Source: Tiliqua scincoides
Taxonomy: Eukaryota; Chordata; Lepidosauria; Squamata; Scincidae
Assembly (NCBI RefSeq): GCF_035046505.1
Contig: NC_089821.1
Span: 311,471,368 to 311,535,367 of the forward strand
DNA length: 64,000 bases
Direction: 5' to 3'
Of the stretch, positions 1 through 11,795 are shown one piece after another. Both the position numbers and the translations under genes were made by a program. The notes beneath the pieces were generated by a model, which saw nothing but the letters and a program-made list of their open reading frames with translations, had not been told where the DNA came from and ran no database searches. How positions within the stretch are numbered: position 1 is the stretch's first letter; each line of letters begins with the position of its first letter.

Positions 1-153
1 TGGAAAATGATTTGATGAAGTTGTTTTGTACTTTTTTTTTTTGCAAGTGAGAAACTAGGGGAATGCACCTGTGTATGTGAGTAACAGGACAATTAAGTGA
101 CAACTGGAGTCTAAGCTGGAATTCCCACATGAAGTCCATAAATAAATACCCTA

Positions 154-1327
<1,174 letters not shown>

Positions 1328-2162
1328 GCTAATGAGTTCTGAGCTGTCTGTGACAGATCAGGAGAGAGATCTTGGGGTGGTGGTGGACAGGTCGATGAAA
1401 GTGTCAACCCAATGTGCGGTGGCAGTGAAGAAGGCCAATTCTATGCTTGGGATCATTAGGAAGGGTATTGAGAACAAAACAGCTAATATTATAATGCCGT
1501 TGTACAACTCTATGGTAAGGCCACACCTGGAGTATTGTGTCCAGTTCTGGTCGCCGCATCTCAAAAAGGATATAATGGAAATGGAAAAGGTGCAAAAGAG
1601 AGCGACTAAGATGATTACTGGGCTGGGGCACCTTCCTTATGAGGAAAGGCTACAGCGTTTGGGCCTCTTCAGCCTAGAAAAGAGGCGCATGAGCGGGGAC
1701 ATGATTGAGACATACAAAATTATGCAGGGGATGGACAGAGTGGATAGAGAGATGCTCTTTACACTCTCACATAACACCAGAACCAGGGGACATCCACTAA
1801 AATTGAGTGTTGGGAGAGTTAGGACAGCCAAAAGAAAATATTTCTTTACTTAGCGTGTGGTTGGTCTGTGGAACTCCTTGCCACAGGATGTGGTGACAGC
1901 ATCTGGCCTGGGTGCCTTTAAAAGGGGATTGGACAAGTTCTGGAGGAAAAATCCATTATGGGTTACAAGCCATGAGGTGTATGTACAACCTTCTGATTTT
2001 AGAAATGGGCTATGTCAGAATGCCAAATGCAAGGGAGGGCACCAGGATGCAGGTCTCTTGTTATCTGGTGTGCTCCCTGGGGCATTTGGCGGGCCGCTGT
2101 GAGATACAGAAAGCTGGACTAGATGGGCCTATGGCCTGATCCAGTGGGGCTGTTCTTATGGC
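1328..2162 (+). mobile_element. CR1 LINE, 5'-truncated (RT C-terminal region and 3' UTR)
   Basis: The reading begins in the RT tail with the CR1 signatures DQERDLGVVVD, RPHLEYCVQFWSP, KVQKRATKMITGL, LGLFSLEKRR and LWNSLPQDVV. It is interrupted by an in-frame TAG at 1851 and resumes in another frame at 1857. The 3' UTR ends at GGGGCTGTTCTTATG, with a single copy of the terminal octamer. It lies in SAV1 intron 2, opposite in sense to SAV1. Confidence 0.9.
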
Positions 2163-2787
2163 CTCTGCCAAGCCTTGGCAGGAGAGGTCATTTTTGCTTC
2201 TCTTGCCAAGTTAGAATTTACGAGAAAGAGGGACACGCCTTCTGCCAAAAATCTGTCACTGCCTCTAAGATAGCAATGGTCAAGAGAAACCATTGCTAGA
2301 GAGAAATGTATACATCCCTATATGTTGCCTGGGAGCATTCAGGAGAATGAGTAAGAGAAATTATTCACCTATTTGGAGGCTGCTGGTTCCAATGCTCTCA
2401 AATTCTCCAACTGGCAGTCTTGTGGGTACCAGTGAGTGGAGAAAGCAACATACAAATCAGTGTAATCATGTCAACAGAAGCCACTTCGCAAACAGCAATG
2501 TGCGCAAGCTCAAGTCAGTCATACAAGCAGTGCCACGGTTCTGCCCAAACAGTTCTTCTGCACAACGTCACCCGTATACCTGCTTCTTCTGGAGGATTTG
2601 AGCACTACGACTGGCTCTGAACAAGTTGACTACAGAGCCTTTTAACAGCATGGTCCACTAGCTAGCTTGTAAACATTTTCTGAACCTGTTGCCATTTCAG
2701 TGCTCACATAACCATTTCATTGTCCCTGACAGACAGTAGTTTTGTGGAAGGACTGGGAGACAGAAGATGTGTTCCAGAACATCTAAT
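2163..2787. other. SAV1 intron 2, nothing recognised
   Basis: Unique-looking intronic sequence. The short open frames here have no recognisable domain. Confidence 0.4.
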
Positions 2788-2890
2788 CAACAACAACAAC
2801 AACAGTATTTATATACCGCTTTTCAACAAGAAGTTCACAAAGCGGTTTACAGAGAAAATCAAATAGCTAATGGCTATTCAGCTAATCACA
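2788..2890 (-). repeat. L2-tail type repeat with (CAA)n end
   Basis: It starts with CAACAACAACAACAAC and continues with ATTTATATACCGCTTTTCAA and AAAGCGGTTTACAGAG. The same family recurs near 14184, 28432 and 35985. Read on the minus strand the simple repeat is its 3' tail, which resembles an L2-type LINE or SINE end. Confidence 0.7.
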
Positions 2891-3833
2891 AAGAGATACT
2901 TCCAAGAATCTCACATGCACAGAACTTCAAACACCAAAACATCTTTAAACTCTTCCCTAGTGTCATAGGACTAGACAGGATCTGCTTCTAGTTCCTGCCT
3001 ACCAACCTCTAGTACAAGAATTGGTTTGTTCGGTCTATAAGGCAGTTTTCAGTTTCAGAGTTCCTGTGAGACAGGTGTGTCACTCATAACTTATATGCCC
3101 AGGGTAGGCCAGGATTTGGTGAAATCTCAGTGATAAAATAAGACCATGTCAAAATCTTCACGTCTGCCTTTTGCCTGGCCTGGATCTATAGTCCTTTTCT
3201 CTCTTACATCAGACTTCTAACCCCCCTTTGTGATCCCTTGCAACAGATTCAGTTCCTGTAAAGTCTTGGCTGTACCCACTCAAACGTGGCTGCTTTAGCC
3301 AGTGCTGAAAGGAACTACTTGGCACATCCTCTAAGAGACAGAAACTCCATTTCCTCAGAGTTGGACATCCCAACTCCCAAATCTAGCATCCTGAAACTCA
3401 TTTCCTGCATGCTCTGTAGTATTACTGAAGCATCTTTTCTCCTCAAATTTCAATGAGGTGCTTTGATAACAAGTCTTCAGGAAGCTTGACCAATGTACCA
3501 TTTTTTGCAGCTCTGTTTTTCCACTGCCCCCATGATGTAATGTCACCGTACTTGCAGTCACAACCAGCCAATCCCAGGGTTTCTGACTTTACTGCCATGG
3601 TCAGGCTGGCTGCATCACCACACGCACACTGGCAGATACCCTGAGAAGCAGACCCCATCGCTGATCTTAAACATCTTTCCTGTCAATCACTGTGGGGGGG
3701 TGGGGTGGGAAGAGAAAGAGAATACAAGCAGACAAGAGGACAGGCACGGAGCATTCACCATGCAGACACAATGCAGGCATAAATTTCTCAAAAAAACCAA
3801 CATGAAAACACGTTTACATCAAATAAATGGAAA
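2891..3833. other. SAV1 intron 2, nothing recognised
   Basis: Intronic sequence without an exon or identifiable repeat; there is a short G-run near 3690-3706. Confidence 0.4.
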
Positions 3834-4428
3834 TTGGAAATGGAGAAGGTGCAAAAGAGAGCGACTAAGATGATTACGGGGCTGGGGCACCTTCCTTATG
3901 AGGAAAGGCTACGGCGTTTGGGCCTCTTCAGCCTAGAAAAGAGACGCTTGAGGGGGGACATGATTGAGACATACAAAATTATGCAGGGAATGGACAGAGT
4001 GGATAGGGAGATGCTCTTTACACTCTCACATAATACCAGAACCAGGGGACATCCACTAAAATTGAGTGTTGGGCGGGTTAGGACAGACAAAAGAAAATAT
4101 TTCTTTACTCAGCGTGTGGTTGGTCTGTGGAACTCCTTGCCACAGGATGTGGTGCTGGCGTCTACCCTAGACGTCTTTAAAAGGGGATTGGACAAGTTTC
4201 TGGAGGAAAAATCCATTATGGGGTACAAGCCATGACGTGTATGCGCAACCTCCTGATTTTAGAAATGGGTTATGTCAGAATGCCAGATGCAGGGGAGGGC
4301 ACCAGGATGAGGTCTCTTGTTATCTGGTGTGCTCCCTGGGGCATTTGGTGGGCCGCTGTGAGATACAGGAAGTTGGACTAGATGGGCCTATGGCCGGATC
4401 CAGTGGGGCTGTTCTTATGTTCTTATGT
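3834..4428 (+). mobile_element. CR1 LINE 3' end, 5'-truncated
   Basis: One open frame of about 133 codons matches the 1328-2162 copy from MEKVQKRATKM through LWNSLPQDVV to DKFLEEKSIMGYKP. The 3' UTR follows and ends in two copies of TTCTTATG. The intact frame and clean tail suggest it is younger than the 1.3 kb copy. Confidence 0.9.
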
Positions 4429-4439
4429 AAATAGTTCAG

Positions 4440-5235
4440 AGTTCCAATAAGTTTTCAAGGTCATCTAGACCAATCTCCGCATGAAGTAGGGAAATTCCTT
4501 CCATAGCATCCCAAAAGGTACATTTTGAGCCTCTGCTTGAAGACCTCCAGTAAGGAAGAATCCAGTACTTTCCTTGGTAATCGGTTTGGTTGTGAAACCA
4601 CTCTTACCATAAGAGCATATGAAGAGCCTCGCTGGATCAGGCCAAGGCCCATCTAGTCCAGCTTCCTGGATCTCACAGTGGCCCACCAGATGCCATGAGG
4701 GAACAGTTCTCAGACCCCCACCCCGCAGATACAAAAAACCGTGGATAAACAAATCTGTGGTTTTGGCTTCTTAAACCCTCAGCACCAGCGCTGAGCCAGA
4801 TCTGCGGATATAAAACCTGCGGATAAACAGGCTCAACCTGTATTTTTAAAACCTGTATTTCTAACAAACCCATCATGACTTGTAACATGTGATGAACTTT
4901 TCTCCCATAAATCTGTCCAATTCCCTTTAAAAGGCATCTAGGCCAGACACTCTCACCACTAAGAAATTTCTCCTGATCTTTAACCAGAATCTCCCCTCCT
5001 GCAGCTTAAACCCATTAGATCTAGTCCTAATCTATGGGGCAATAGAAAACCAATCTTTGTCCTCTTCCATATGGTAGCCCTTCAAGTATTTGAAGAGTAC
5101 TGTCATGTCCACACTCAACCTTTTCCAGGGCAAACATTCCAAGTCCCCTTAACATTTGGTCACAGGATTTGTTTCCAAACCATTGACCATTTTTGTTGCT
5201 CTTCTCTGAACTTACAGCAGTTGGCTGCACTTTCT
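4440..5235 (-). mobile_element. Mosaic of diverged CR1 fragments with a small DNA-element insert
   Basis: Antisense CR1 signals include GGTCATCTAGACCAATCTCC (4458 on), the 3' tail motif CCCATCTAGTCCAGCTTCCT (about 4649 on), and older sequence around 4890-5230 with CAATTCCCTTTAAAAGGCAT. Between them, about 4735-4845, lies an AT/GC-mixed piece with repeated GTGGATAAAC / GCGGATAAAC, resembling a pogo-type MITE. The junctions are too diverged to place exactly. Confidence 0.6.
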
Positions 5236-5463
5236 TAACATGCAGGCAGTTTACCTTGCAATAGCTCACAGACTTCTGCTCTTCTAATAAGAGGCCTTCT
5301 GCAAGAAAAGTGTTTCTCTCTCTAAAAACAGAATTTCATACCCGAGGCCAGTAACTCCAGAGCCTGGACAACGTTGTCTGCAAATTCATTTTTCCCCTCT
5401 GCAGAAGATCACACGTTTCTTAACCAATAAAAGCACAAGATGCTTACATAACTATGTGTTTAT

Positions 5464-6292
5464 ATTGTAACGTAACTGGAGGTTGTCCATGACTTTGTGT
5501 ACCTTGGCTCAACGATCTCCGACACTTTTTCTCTCGATACCGAGCTAAACAAGCGCATCGGTAAAGCAGCTACCACGTTTTCCAGACTCACAAAGAGAGT
5601 CTGGTCCAACAAGAAGCTGACGGAACATACCAAGATCCAGGTATACAGAGCTTGCGTCCTGAGTACACTTCTGTACTGCAGCGAGTCATGGACTCTTCGC
5701 TCACAACAGGAGAGGAAACTGAGCGCTTTCCACATGCGCTGCCTCCGACGCATCCTCGGCATCACCTGGCAGGACAAAGTTCCAAACAACACAGTCCTGG
5801 AACGTGCTGGAATCCCTAGCATGTATTCACTGCTGAAACAGAGACGCCTGCGTTGGCTTGGTCATGTCGTGAGAATGGATGATGGCCGGATCCCAAAGGA
5901 TCTCCTCTATGGAGAACTCGTCCAAGGAAAGCGCCCTACAGGTAGACCACAGCTGCGATACAAGGACATCTGCAAGAGGGATCTGAAGGCCTTAGGGATG
6001 GACCTCAACAAGTGGGAAACCCTGGCCTCTGAGCGGCCCGCTTGGAGGCAGGCTGTGCACCATGGCCTTTCCCAGTTTGAAGAGACACTTGGCCAACAGT
6101 CTGAGGCAAAGAGGCAAAGAAGGAAGGCCCATAGCCAGGGAGACAGACCAGGGACAGATTGCACTTGCTCCCGGTGTGGAAGGGATTGTCACTCCTGGAT
6201 TGGCCTTTTCAGCCACACTAGACGCTGTGCCAGAACCACCTTTCAGAGCGCGATACCATAGTCTTTCGAGACTGAAGGTTGCCAATACAAAA
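5464..6292 (+). mobile_element. APE-type LINE, 5'-truncated copy A (C-terminal region and 3' end)
   Basis: An open frame of about 250 codons covers the region after the RT domain: VYLGSTISDTFSLDTELNKR, YCSESWTLRSQQERKL, LRRILGITWQD, RRLRWLGHVVRMDDGRIPKD and a terminal cysteine/histidine finger (CTCSRCGRDCHSWIGLFSH ending in RRC). The 3' UTR is very short: GATACCATAGTCTTTCGAGACTGAAGG, containing a hairpin at 6260-6273, then GTTGCCAATACAA. The match to the 17.6-18.4 kb copy is very high by eye, so insertion looks recent. Confidence 0.9.
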
Positions 6293-6932
6293 TTCAACTC
6301 GTTAAAGTTTTAGGGTTTCTATTCCACAAATAATTCTCAGGAATTTCCCAGTGTCTGATGCACTTCCTGCTGTAAACAGATAAAACTCATTTGACAGTTT
6401 TTTTTTTTAAATCTGGAATGCTGTTGTGCCCAGAATGGTCAGGTTAACATGCCTTCTCAGAAGTCTTTTCTTCACAATCATCAGCTGGATTATTTGACTC
6501 TTCCCTTCAGTTTTCAGAGAGCTCTTTGACTCTTTGAGAGATTATTTGACTCTTCCCTTTCAGTTTTCAAGGGACACACTATGTTTCAATCAGATTCAAC
6601 AAACAGAAATGTTGCTCTGGGTACTTTGCACCCTGAATGATACCTTGAGATGGCAACATGCACTGGTGTCACTACTTGGAAATCATGTTCTCACCACCTC
6701 ATGTCAGCAGACAACCAGGGTTGTCCATTAGGGGACTCTTACACTAACTCCTGCAAGACCCCATTCACGACCCCTTTCGACACCTCACACAGTCTGGTCT
6801 GGTCGTCAGTTCAGTGCAAGGTCTAAGTCAATGTCAAGCAACTTCATATACACAACATCCTCAGGATCAAGAGGTAATGATGGAAAGGGCACTAGACAAG
6901 CATTTATGCCATTTCTCTCTTGTATGTGTATT

Positions 6933-6968
<36 letters not shown>

Positions 6969-7014
6969 CAATTCTATGCTTCAGACAACAAATAATAAGC
7001 CACATGACACTTGC
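6293..7014. other. SAV1 intron 2 with (AC)n microsatellite
   Basis: No exon seen. A pure (AC)n tract runs from about 6935 to 6964, roughly 50 bases from the splice donor of SAV1 exon 2. As transcribed it would be a (GU)n tract in the SAV1 intron just after the donor. Confidence 0.7.
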
Positions 7015-7458
7015 CTGCAGTGTGTCTTCCCTGATTTTGTGACACTCTTTGGAAGAGGTCAAGGTTCTGTTCATAGCATCGATAGTTCTCCTGTCCATGA
7101 TCCCCCAGTGGGTGCCTCCTTTGGCCGTTATAAAAATAGTCATAATAGTAACGAGATCCAGTGTCGCCATTTTCAGTCACAGAGTTGGCCTCTGTTAAGA
7201 AGGACTGTGATGATGAGCCACATTCTCGAGGGACCTCAGCCAAACTTCTGGCAAGGTAGGAAGGGGCAGAGAGCCTGTTGCTCTCCCGCCTCATTATCTC
7301 CTGAGGAGGCCTCTGCACTAGAGTCCTAAGGAAGCTCTGGTTCCTGGAAATGGCTCCATCCCCACTTGCTGGATAGGCAGAAGAACCTGGGTCCGGTAGA
7401 CAGATATCTGTTCGTCTTGGTATGGTTGGACCATGACGGATAAAAGAAGGCATCAGAT
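7015..7458 (-). CDS. SAV1: SAV1 exon 2 (N-terminal linker)
   Basis: Encodes the poorly structured N-terminal half of SAV1. Recognisable blocks are LMPSFIRHGPTIPRRTDICL, SRNQSFLRTL, IMRRESNRLSAPSYLARSLA, ENGDTGSRYYY and LFQRVSQNQGRH, close to the mammalian protein as I recall it. The acceptor is CTGTTACAG just above 7458; the exon adds two bases to the codon opened in exon 1 (Asn in human, Asn here). It is 444 nt and ends after one base of a Gly codon. The donor is not GT: the exon ends ...CTGCAG and the intron starts GCAAGT (7014-7009), the consensus form of a GC-AG intron. No GT in phase lies at this boundary, and exon 3 begins GC, completing GGC (Gly) as expected. Confidence 0.95.
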
Positions 7459-8094
7459 CTGTAACAGAGGATTGTAGTCAAAATAACGTATGGAGCTGTG
7501 GATATTTAAAGGGCCTCAACATATACCAAATGGTACGTTATTTCATTGACATTAAGACAGTAAAAATTTTGTAATTGTGGAATGTAATGTTCCTTCCACA
7601 AAGGAAGTGGGAGTTGCCAGTTACCCAAATACATGAGTTAAAGCATTCACGTGCAATCCTGCCACAGGGCTCCCTCTGCAGTACCACTCCACTCCTCTTC
7701 AAGAGGGCCATTTAGGAAAGGAGACGTTCTACTTCCTTCCTCAAGGGGGATTGGTGAGAAAGGAAGCAGAATATCTCCATTCCTAGACAGCTCCTATGAA
7801 GAAGGAAGGAGGGCGGAGCAGCACTGTGTGCAGAGACTGTGTGGGGGTCTTGCTTAAACAGCACACCTGCCTGAGGCAGCGGGCAGCAGATTCTGTTTAA
7901 CTGAGCGTACCACCTAACCAAGTGTCTGATAACTTTCATTGTATTGTGTATTTTATGTTCTGTCACCTGTAGACTCCTAAGTAAGAAAAAACTGCTTATT
8001 TCTGATCATCACTTTCTGCTTAACAAAATCACTTCTGGCCCTCAGGAAAAGGACTTCCCTCTATTGACCCATGCATAGTTTTATATGCCTGAAA
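7459..8094. other. SAV1 intron 1, nothing recognised
   Basis: No exon or clear repeat; the short open frames are not supported by any domain. Confidence 0.4.
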
Positions 8095-8187
8095 ACACAA
8101 TCCTATGCATGTTTACTCAGAAGTAACTCCCACTGATTTCAATGGTGTCTACTCCAGAGGTAAGTATGTATAGGATTGTAGCCTCAA
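8095..8187. repeat. About 90-bp repeat with inverted ends
   Basis: Begins ACAATCCTATGCATG and ends GTATAGGATTGTAG, which are inverted complements. The interior is ACTCAGAAGTAACTCCCA then TTTCAATGG. Related copies lie at 60486-60577 and 61317-61398, a diverged one near 38190-38275, and the same internal motif occurs inside the hAT-like elements at 21.6 and 27.0 kb. Confidence 0.65.
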
Positions 8188-8214
8188 GAACCTTCTTCTA
8201 CTGAAAAGCCCCAC

Positions 8215-8370
8215 ACTGTAGACTTTCATCATAAAGGAGGTGCCCCAGCCCACTGATTATTTTGGTCACGGTCACTCTCTGCTGGACTTTTTCAGATCCA
8301 GTAAATACAGTACTTTTTGAGCTGTGGTGACCAGAACTGGCCAGATTTCTCTAGATATGGCCTTACTATC
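8215..8370 (-). mobile_element. Old CR1 fragment
   Basis: Antisense of the RT C-terminal region, seen through GGTGACCAGAACTGGCCAGA, ATGGCCTTACTATCAAG and GCCCCAGCCCACTGATTAT. Diverged, and inside SAV1 intron 1. Confidence 0.6.
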
Positions 8371-9714
8371 AAGTAGTATTGCTAATTCCTCCAATTTGAG
8401 TCTGAGCTATTTTTGTGTGTTTGTGCACGCATACACATAACATGTATAAGTACACATGTGTACATGTGGAAGAGCTATGCTGGCAACAATCAGAGGAATA
8501 AGGGCAATACCCACATAAAAATATTTTCAGCTTCTCTATGAAGACCTGTAAAGTGTTTTAATTCAGTAACCCTGTAAAGAGTTTTAATCCAGTTTCTGTA
8601 GAAAGGGAATTCTGAGGCCCAACCACTAGTTGGACTACCAAAACTTGGTCAGAGGCAGGCCCAAGAGCATAGCTTCTCTGATGATCTTAGGGACTGGCTA
8701 ATTCATATGGAAGCCACCATCCTCAAAGCTAACTAAGAGCTCAGCCCTACCCAATTTTCCAGCACGAATGAAGCCACAATGCAGCCTCAATGCAAGTGAA
8801 CACCATGTTCCCTTACATGTCACCCCACTGCGGGATGCAGCATACACCCCATTGGCACTGCTGCATCAGCACTGTAAAGTTGGATAGGACTGGGTCCTTA
8901 GTTCTTAACGCTACTGACCACCCTTTGATATGAATCCAGAAGCCTTACTGGTAACTAGCAGAGCTGATATACAATATGGACCTTGAAACTTGTTCTAGCA
9001 ACTGCCTTCAGGACCACCTGAGGCTTCTAAAGTGCCTTGTAAAGTAGCCCCACATAAAGCTCACTGCAGCCGTCCATCTGGAATTTAGATTTACACAATC
9101 ACATTTACACTTATTGTTCTTCTCTGACCAGAGAAAGACAAACAGAAATATCATAAATTAGCTAAAATTGTAATGTTTGTGCTAGGTCAGTTGGTGCAAA
9201 AAAGAATTTGGGGGACTTAAAATCATTTTGCTAGTTCAAGTTCAGAAATAAGGGCCCTAGAGGATGCAGCATTCACCCAGGCCAATTGCCTGTCTATGCT
9301 TTAAAGTTAAATTTTTTTCTTAGAAAAAAAGACAAAAAAGTTTATAAAACTTTATTTCAATTTCTCTGCAGTGTAGAAAATATATCTAAACGCATTCAAA
9401 GTTTCCAAATGGATGAGTTTCTTGATTGGCTTCAAGATAGCCAATTCCTAAGTTTCTGAACTGAAACCAAGGACAAGGAGTCCGACACACACATGCCATG
9501 AATTGAAACTGCACCCACCACTTCTTTTTAGTACGGGGGCTACGGAGCGTGGACTGCAAAGGAGGGGCAACTCGCCTATTTAATTCTCACAGCAACCACA
9601 AACTCCTAGGCAGTCCTTGGTGAAGCCCCCCACCCACTTCCAGACTTCAATACACGACAAGGGGTGCTGCTGGCCTACTTTGCAGGACTGCTGTAAAGAG
9701 CTAGGGGTGTGCAG
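8371..9714. other. SAV1 intron 1, mostly unrecognised
   Basis: Around 8990-9110 there is a weak L2-like stretch (AGCCCCACATAAAGCTCACT). The rest has short TG-rich and A-rich tracts and no exon. Confidence 0.4.
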
Positions 9715-10490
9715 CAGGCATCTGGACTTCTGAGGCAGCCTACTTCTAAAACCAGGAGGTTGCACGTACATATCATGGCTGGTAACCTGTAATCAACTTC
9801 TATAAACCTGTTCAATCCCCTTTTAAAGGCATCGAGGCCAGATGCCATCACCACATCCTGTGGCAAAGAGTTCCATAGATGAATTGCATGCTAGTTTTCC
9901 TTGCCAATCTGCTGCTTGAATCTACTGCCCCAGTTGTCCTCATGGATGGGCCAGGCCTGTATCTGAACCAGTAGTTATGACGACATGTGCACATACAACC
10001 CTGCTGGATCAGATCAAAGGTCCATCTCTTCCAGCTTCCTCCATTTCACAGTGGGCCACCAAATGCCCCAGGGAGCACACAAGACATCTGGCATACTGAC
10101 ATAGCCCATTTCTAAAATAGGAGGTTGCACATACACATCATGGCAACCCATAATGGATTTTTCCTCCAACCCATAACCTTGTAACCCATAATGGATTTTT
10201 CCTCCAAAAACTCGTCTAGTCCCCTTTTAAAGACATCTTACACAAATCTTGTTCAATCCCCTTTTAAAGGTATCAAGGCCAGATGCCGTCACCACATCCT
10301 GTGGCAAGGAGTTCCACAGACTGACCACACACTGAATAAAGAAATATTTTCTTTTGTCTGTCCTAACCCTCCCAACACTCAATTTTAGTGGATGTTCCCT
10401 GGTTCTAGTGTCATGTGAGAGAGTAAAGAGCATCTCTCTATCCACTTTATCCTTCCCATGCTTAATTTTGTATGTCTCAAAAGGCTTCTA
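9715..10490 (-). mobile_element. Several CR1 3' fragments in tandem, antisense
   Basis: At least three antisense CR1 pieces. The first (9715-9935) has AACCAGGAGGTTGCACGTAC and CACATCCTGTGGCAAAGAG. The second (about 9985-10165) carries a diverged 3' tail. The third (about 10170-10490) reads back into the ORF (REMLFTLSHDTRTREHPLKL, VGRVRTDKRKYFF). Repeated CCCATAATGGATTTTTCCTC at 10147 and 10187 shows local duplication. Confidence 0.8.
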
Positions 10491-10599
10491 AAACCAGGAG
10501 GTGGCACACCTTTCCCCTTTCAAGGTATCCAAGGCTGAAGTCCTAGCCACACTTTCCTGGAATTAAGCACAACAGGACTTCTGAGTAGGTATGTACAGG

Positions 10600-10945
10600 A
10601 TGTGCCCCGGGGCAGCTGCCTTCCCACATCCTGCGGCAGGGAGTTCCACAGACACTCACTTTGAGTGGCTGTCCCCCATTCTCGAGTTGTGTGAGGGGGA
10701 AAAGAGCACCCCTCCCTCCACTCTACCCATCCCCACACCCAGCAGCAGGGAGCTCCCCAGACACAAAACTAGATTCTGTCCCTCCCCCCTGCACAGCTGC
10801 GCCTGTGAAAGGCACCCAGGCCAGGTGCTATCCCCACATCCTGCGGCAGGGAGTTCCACAGAATCTGAGCCTCTCCCTCCCCGCGCACAGCTGCGCCTCT
10901 GAAAGGACCCAGGCCATCCTGTGGCAGGGAATTCCACAGGCCGGT
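10600..10945 (-). repeat. Degenerate tandem array derived from a CR1 segment
   Basis: The CR1 motif CATCCTGCGGCAGGGAGTTC (antisense of the NSLPQDV region) recurs at about 10627, 10741 (degraded), 10835 and 10916, spaced roughly 80-115 bases, with GCACAGCTGCGCCT between copies. The array is unusually GC-rich for CR1 and ends about 30 bases from the SAV1 exon 1 donor, so the 5' end of SAV1 intron 1 is built from it. Confidence 0.7.
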
Positions 10946-11345
10946 CGCCGCTCCCCCCCGAGGGACTCACTGCGGAGCAGCGGGCTGGTCTCCTTGATGA
11001 CGTACTTGCCCTGCACCTCGCCCGGCTTGGAGAGCTCGCCGCGTGCCTTCCTTCGGGACAGCATCCCGCCCCCCGCGCGCCTCACGGGCGGGGCCGCCGC
11101 CCCCCGCCGCCGTGCCCGCGCTCCATGCCCCTCACGCCCCGCCCGCCTGCCACGGGCTCCTGCAAAGCATTGTGGGGGGCGTAGAGACGGCTGGGCCAGA
11201 GCGGCCCCGCGGGCGCACTCTGGCGCCACAGGCGGCCTGCCCGGGAAGCGCCACAACCGCCCCTGTGTTCTAAAGGGAAGCGACAGGCCCCGCCCCCGGA
11301 GGTGGGCGGGGCCTACTCCATCTCGCACATGCGCGGTGAGCGCGT
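10940..11345 (-). promoter_or_regulatory. SAV1 CpG-rich promoter and 5' UTR region
   Basis: Very GC-rich and CpG-dense around the SAV1 start codon, as expected for a broadly expressed gene. At 11167-11185 is GCATTGTGGGGGGCGTAGA, similar to the reverse complement of the ZNF143/Staf consensus. At about 11325-11336 is GCACATGCGCGG, one mismatch from an NRF1-type site. No TATA box is evident. The transcription start cannot be placed from sequence alone. Confidence 0.65.
10971..11064 (-). CDS. SAV1: SAV1 exon 1 (start codon)
   Basis: Encodes the SAV1 N-terminus, MLSRRKARGELSKPGEVQ then GKYVIKETSPLLR, a close match to the mammalian start as I recall it (MLSRKK..., SKPAEVQGKYV, KETSPLLRN). The ATG is at 11064-11062. 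The exon ends after the first base of a codon at 10971, with donor GTGAGT at 10970-10965. Its 94 coding bases join exon 2 in phase. Lysines of the mammalian leader are partly replaced by arginine, in keeping with high local GC. The SAV1 coding sequence in the window totals 809 nt over three exons. Confidence 0.95.
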
Positions 11346-11488
11346 GGCTGGAGCAAGGATGCTCTGGGGGTGGGGTAGAGTCTGGAGGTGGTGTTCCAGG
11401 AGAAGCCTGTCCCCCAGGCTCTGCCTCTGCAGCCCTCTACACATGCTCAGAGGCACCCTTGCAGGGGGTGCCTTTGGTGGGGAGGCAG

Positions 11489-11650
11489 GTGAGGCAGAGC
11501 CTCCCCACCAGAGGCCTTCAAGGAGCACCACCACTGTGTGAGGTGAGGCAGAGCCTCCCCACAGGAGTCCTTCCAGGAGTTCCACCGCCATGTGGGGTGA
11601 GGCAGAGCCTCCCTAGTGGAGTCCTTCAAAAAGCGCCGCTGCATGAGGTG
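11489..11650. repeat. 54-bp tandem repeat, three units
   Basis: GTGAGGCAGAGCCTCCC recurs at 11489, 11543 and 11597, an exact 54-base spacing, with GAGTCCTTC(C/A)A and GGTG between. 54 is a multiple of three, so the unit keeps a reading frame open (VRQSLP repeated every 18 codons), but nothing else supports coding. It lies 0.4-0.6 kb upstream of the SAV1 start codon. Confidence 0.8.
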
Positions 11651-11654
11651 CTCA

Positions 11655-11795
11655 AGCACACTCGACCCACGCGCTTTGCCCACTCTTGTCTTGTGTGCTC
11701 CCAGAGGCATCTGGTGCGCCACTGTGAGATGGAGGAAGCTGGGCAAGATGGGCTTTTGGCCTGTTCCAATGCAGCTCTTCTGAGGTACTTATGGA
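11655..11795 (+). mobile_element. CR1 3' tail fragment
   Basis: Contains GTGTGCTCCCAGAGGCATCT, CACTGTGAGATGGAGGAAGC and AAGATGGGCTTTTGGCCTGT, a diverged form of the CR1 3' UTR, ending in ACTTATGG. Directly abuts the 7SL-like segment. Confidence 0.7.
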
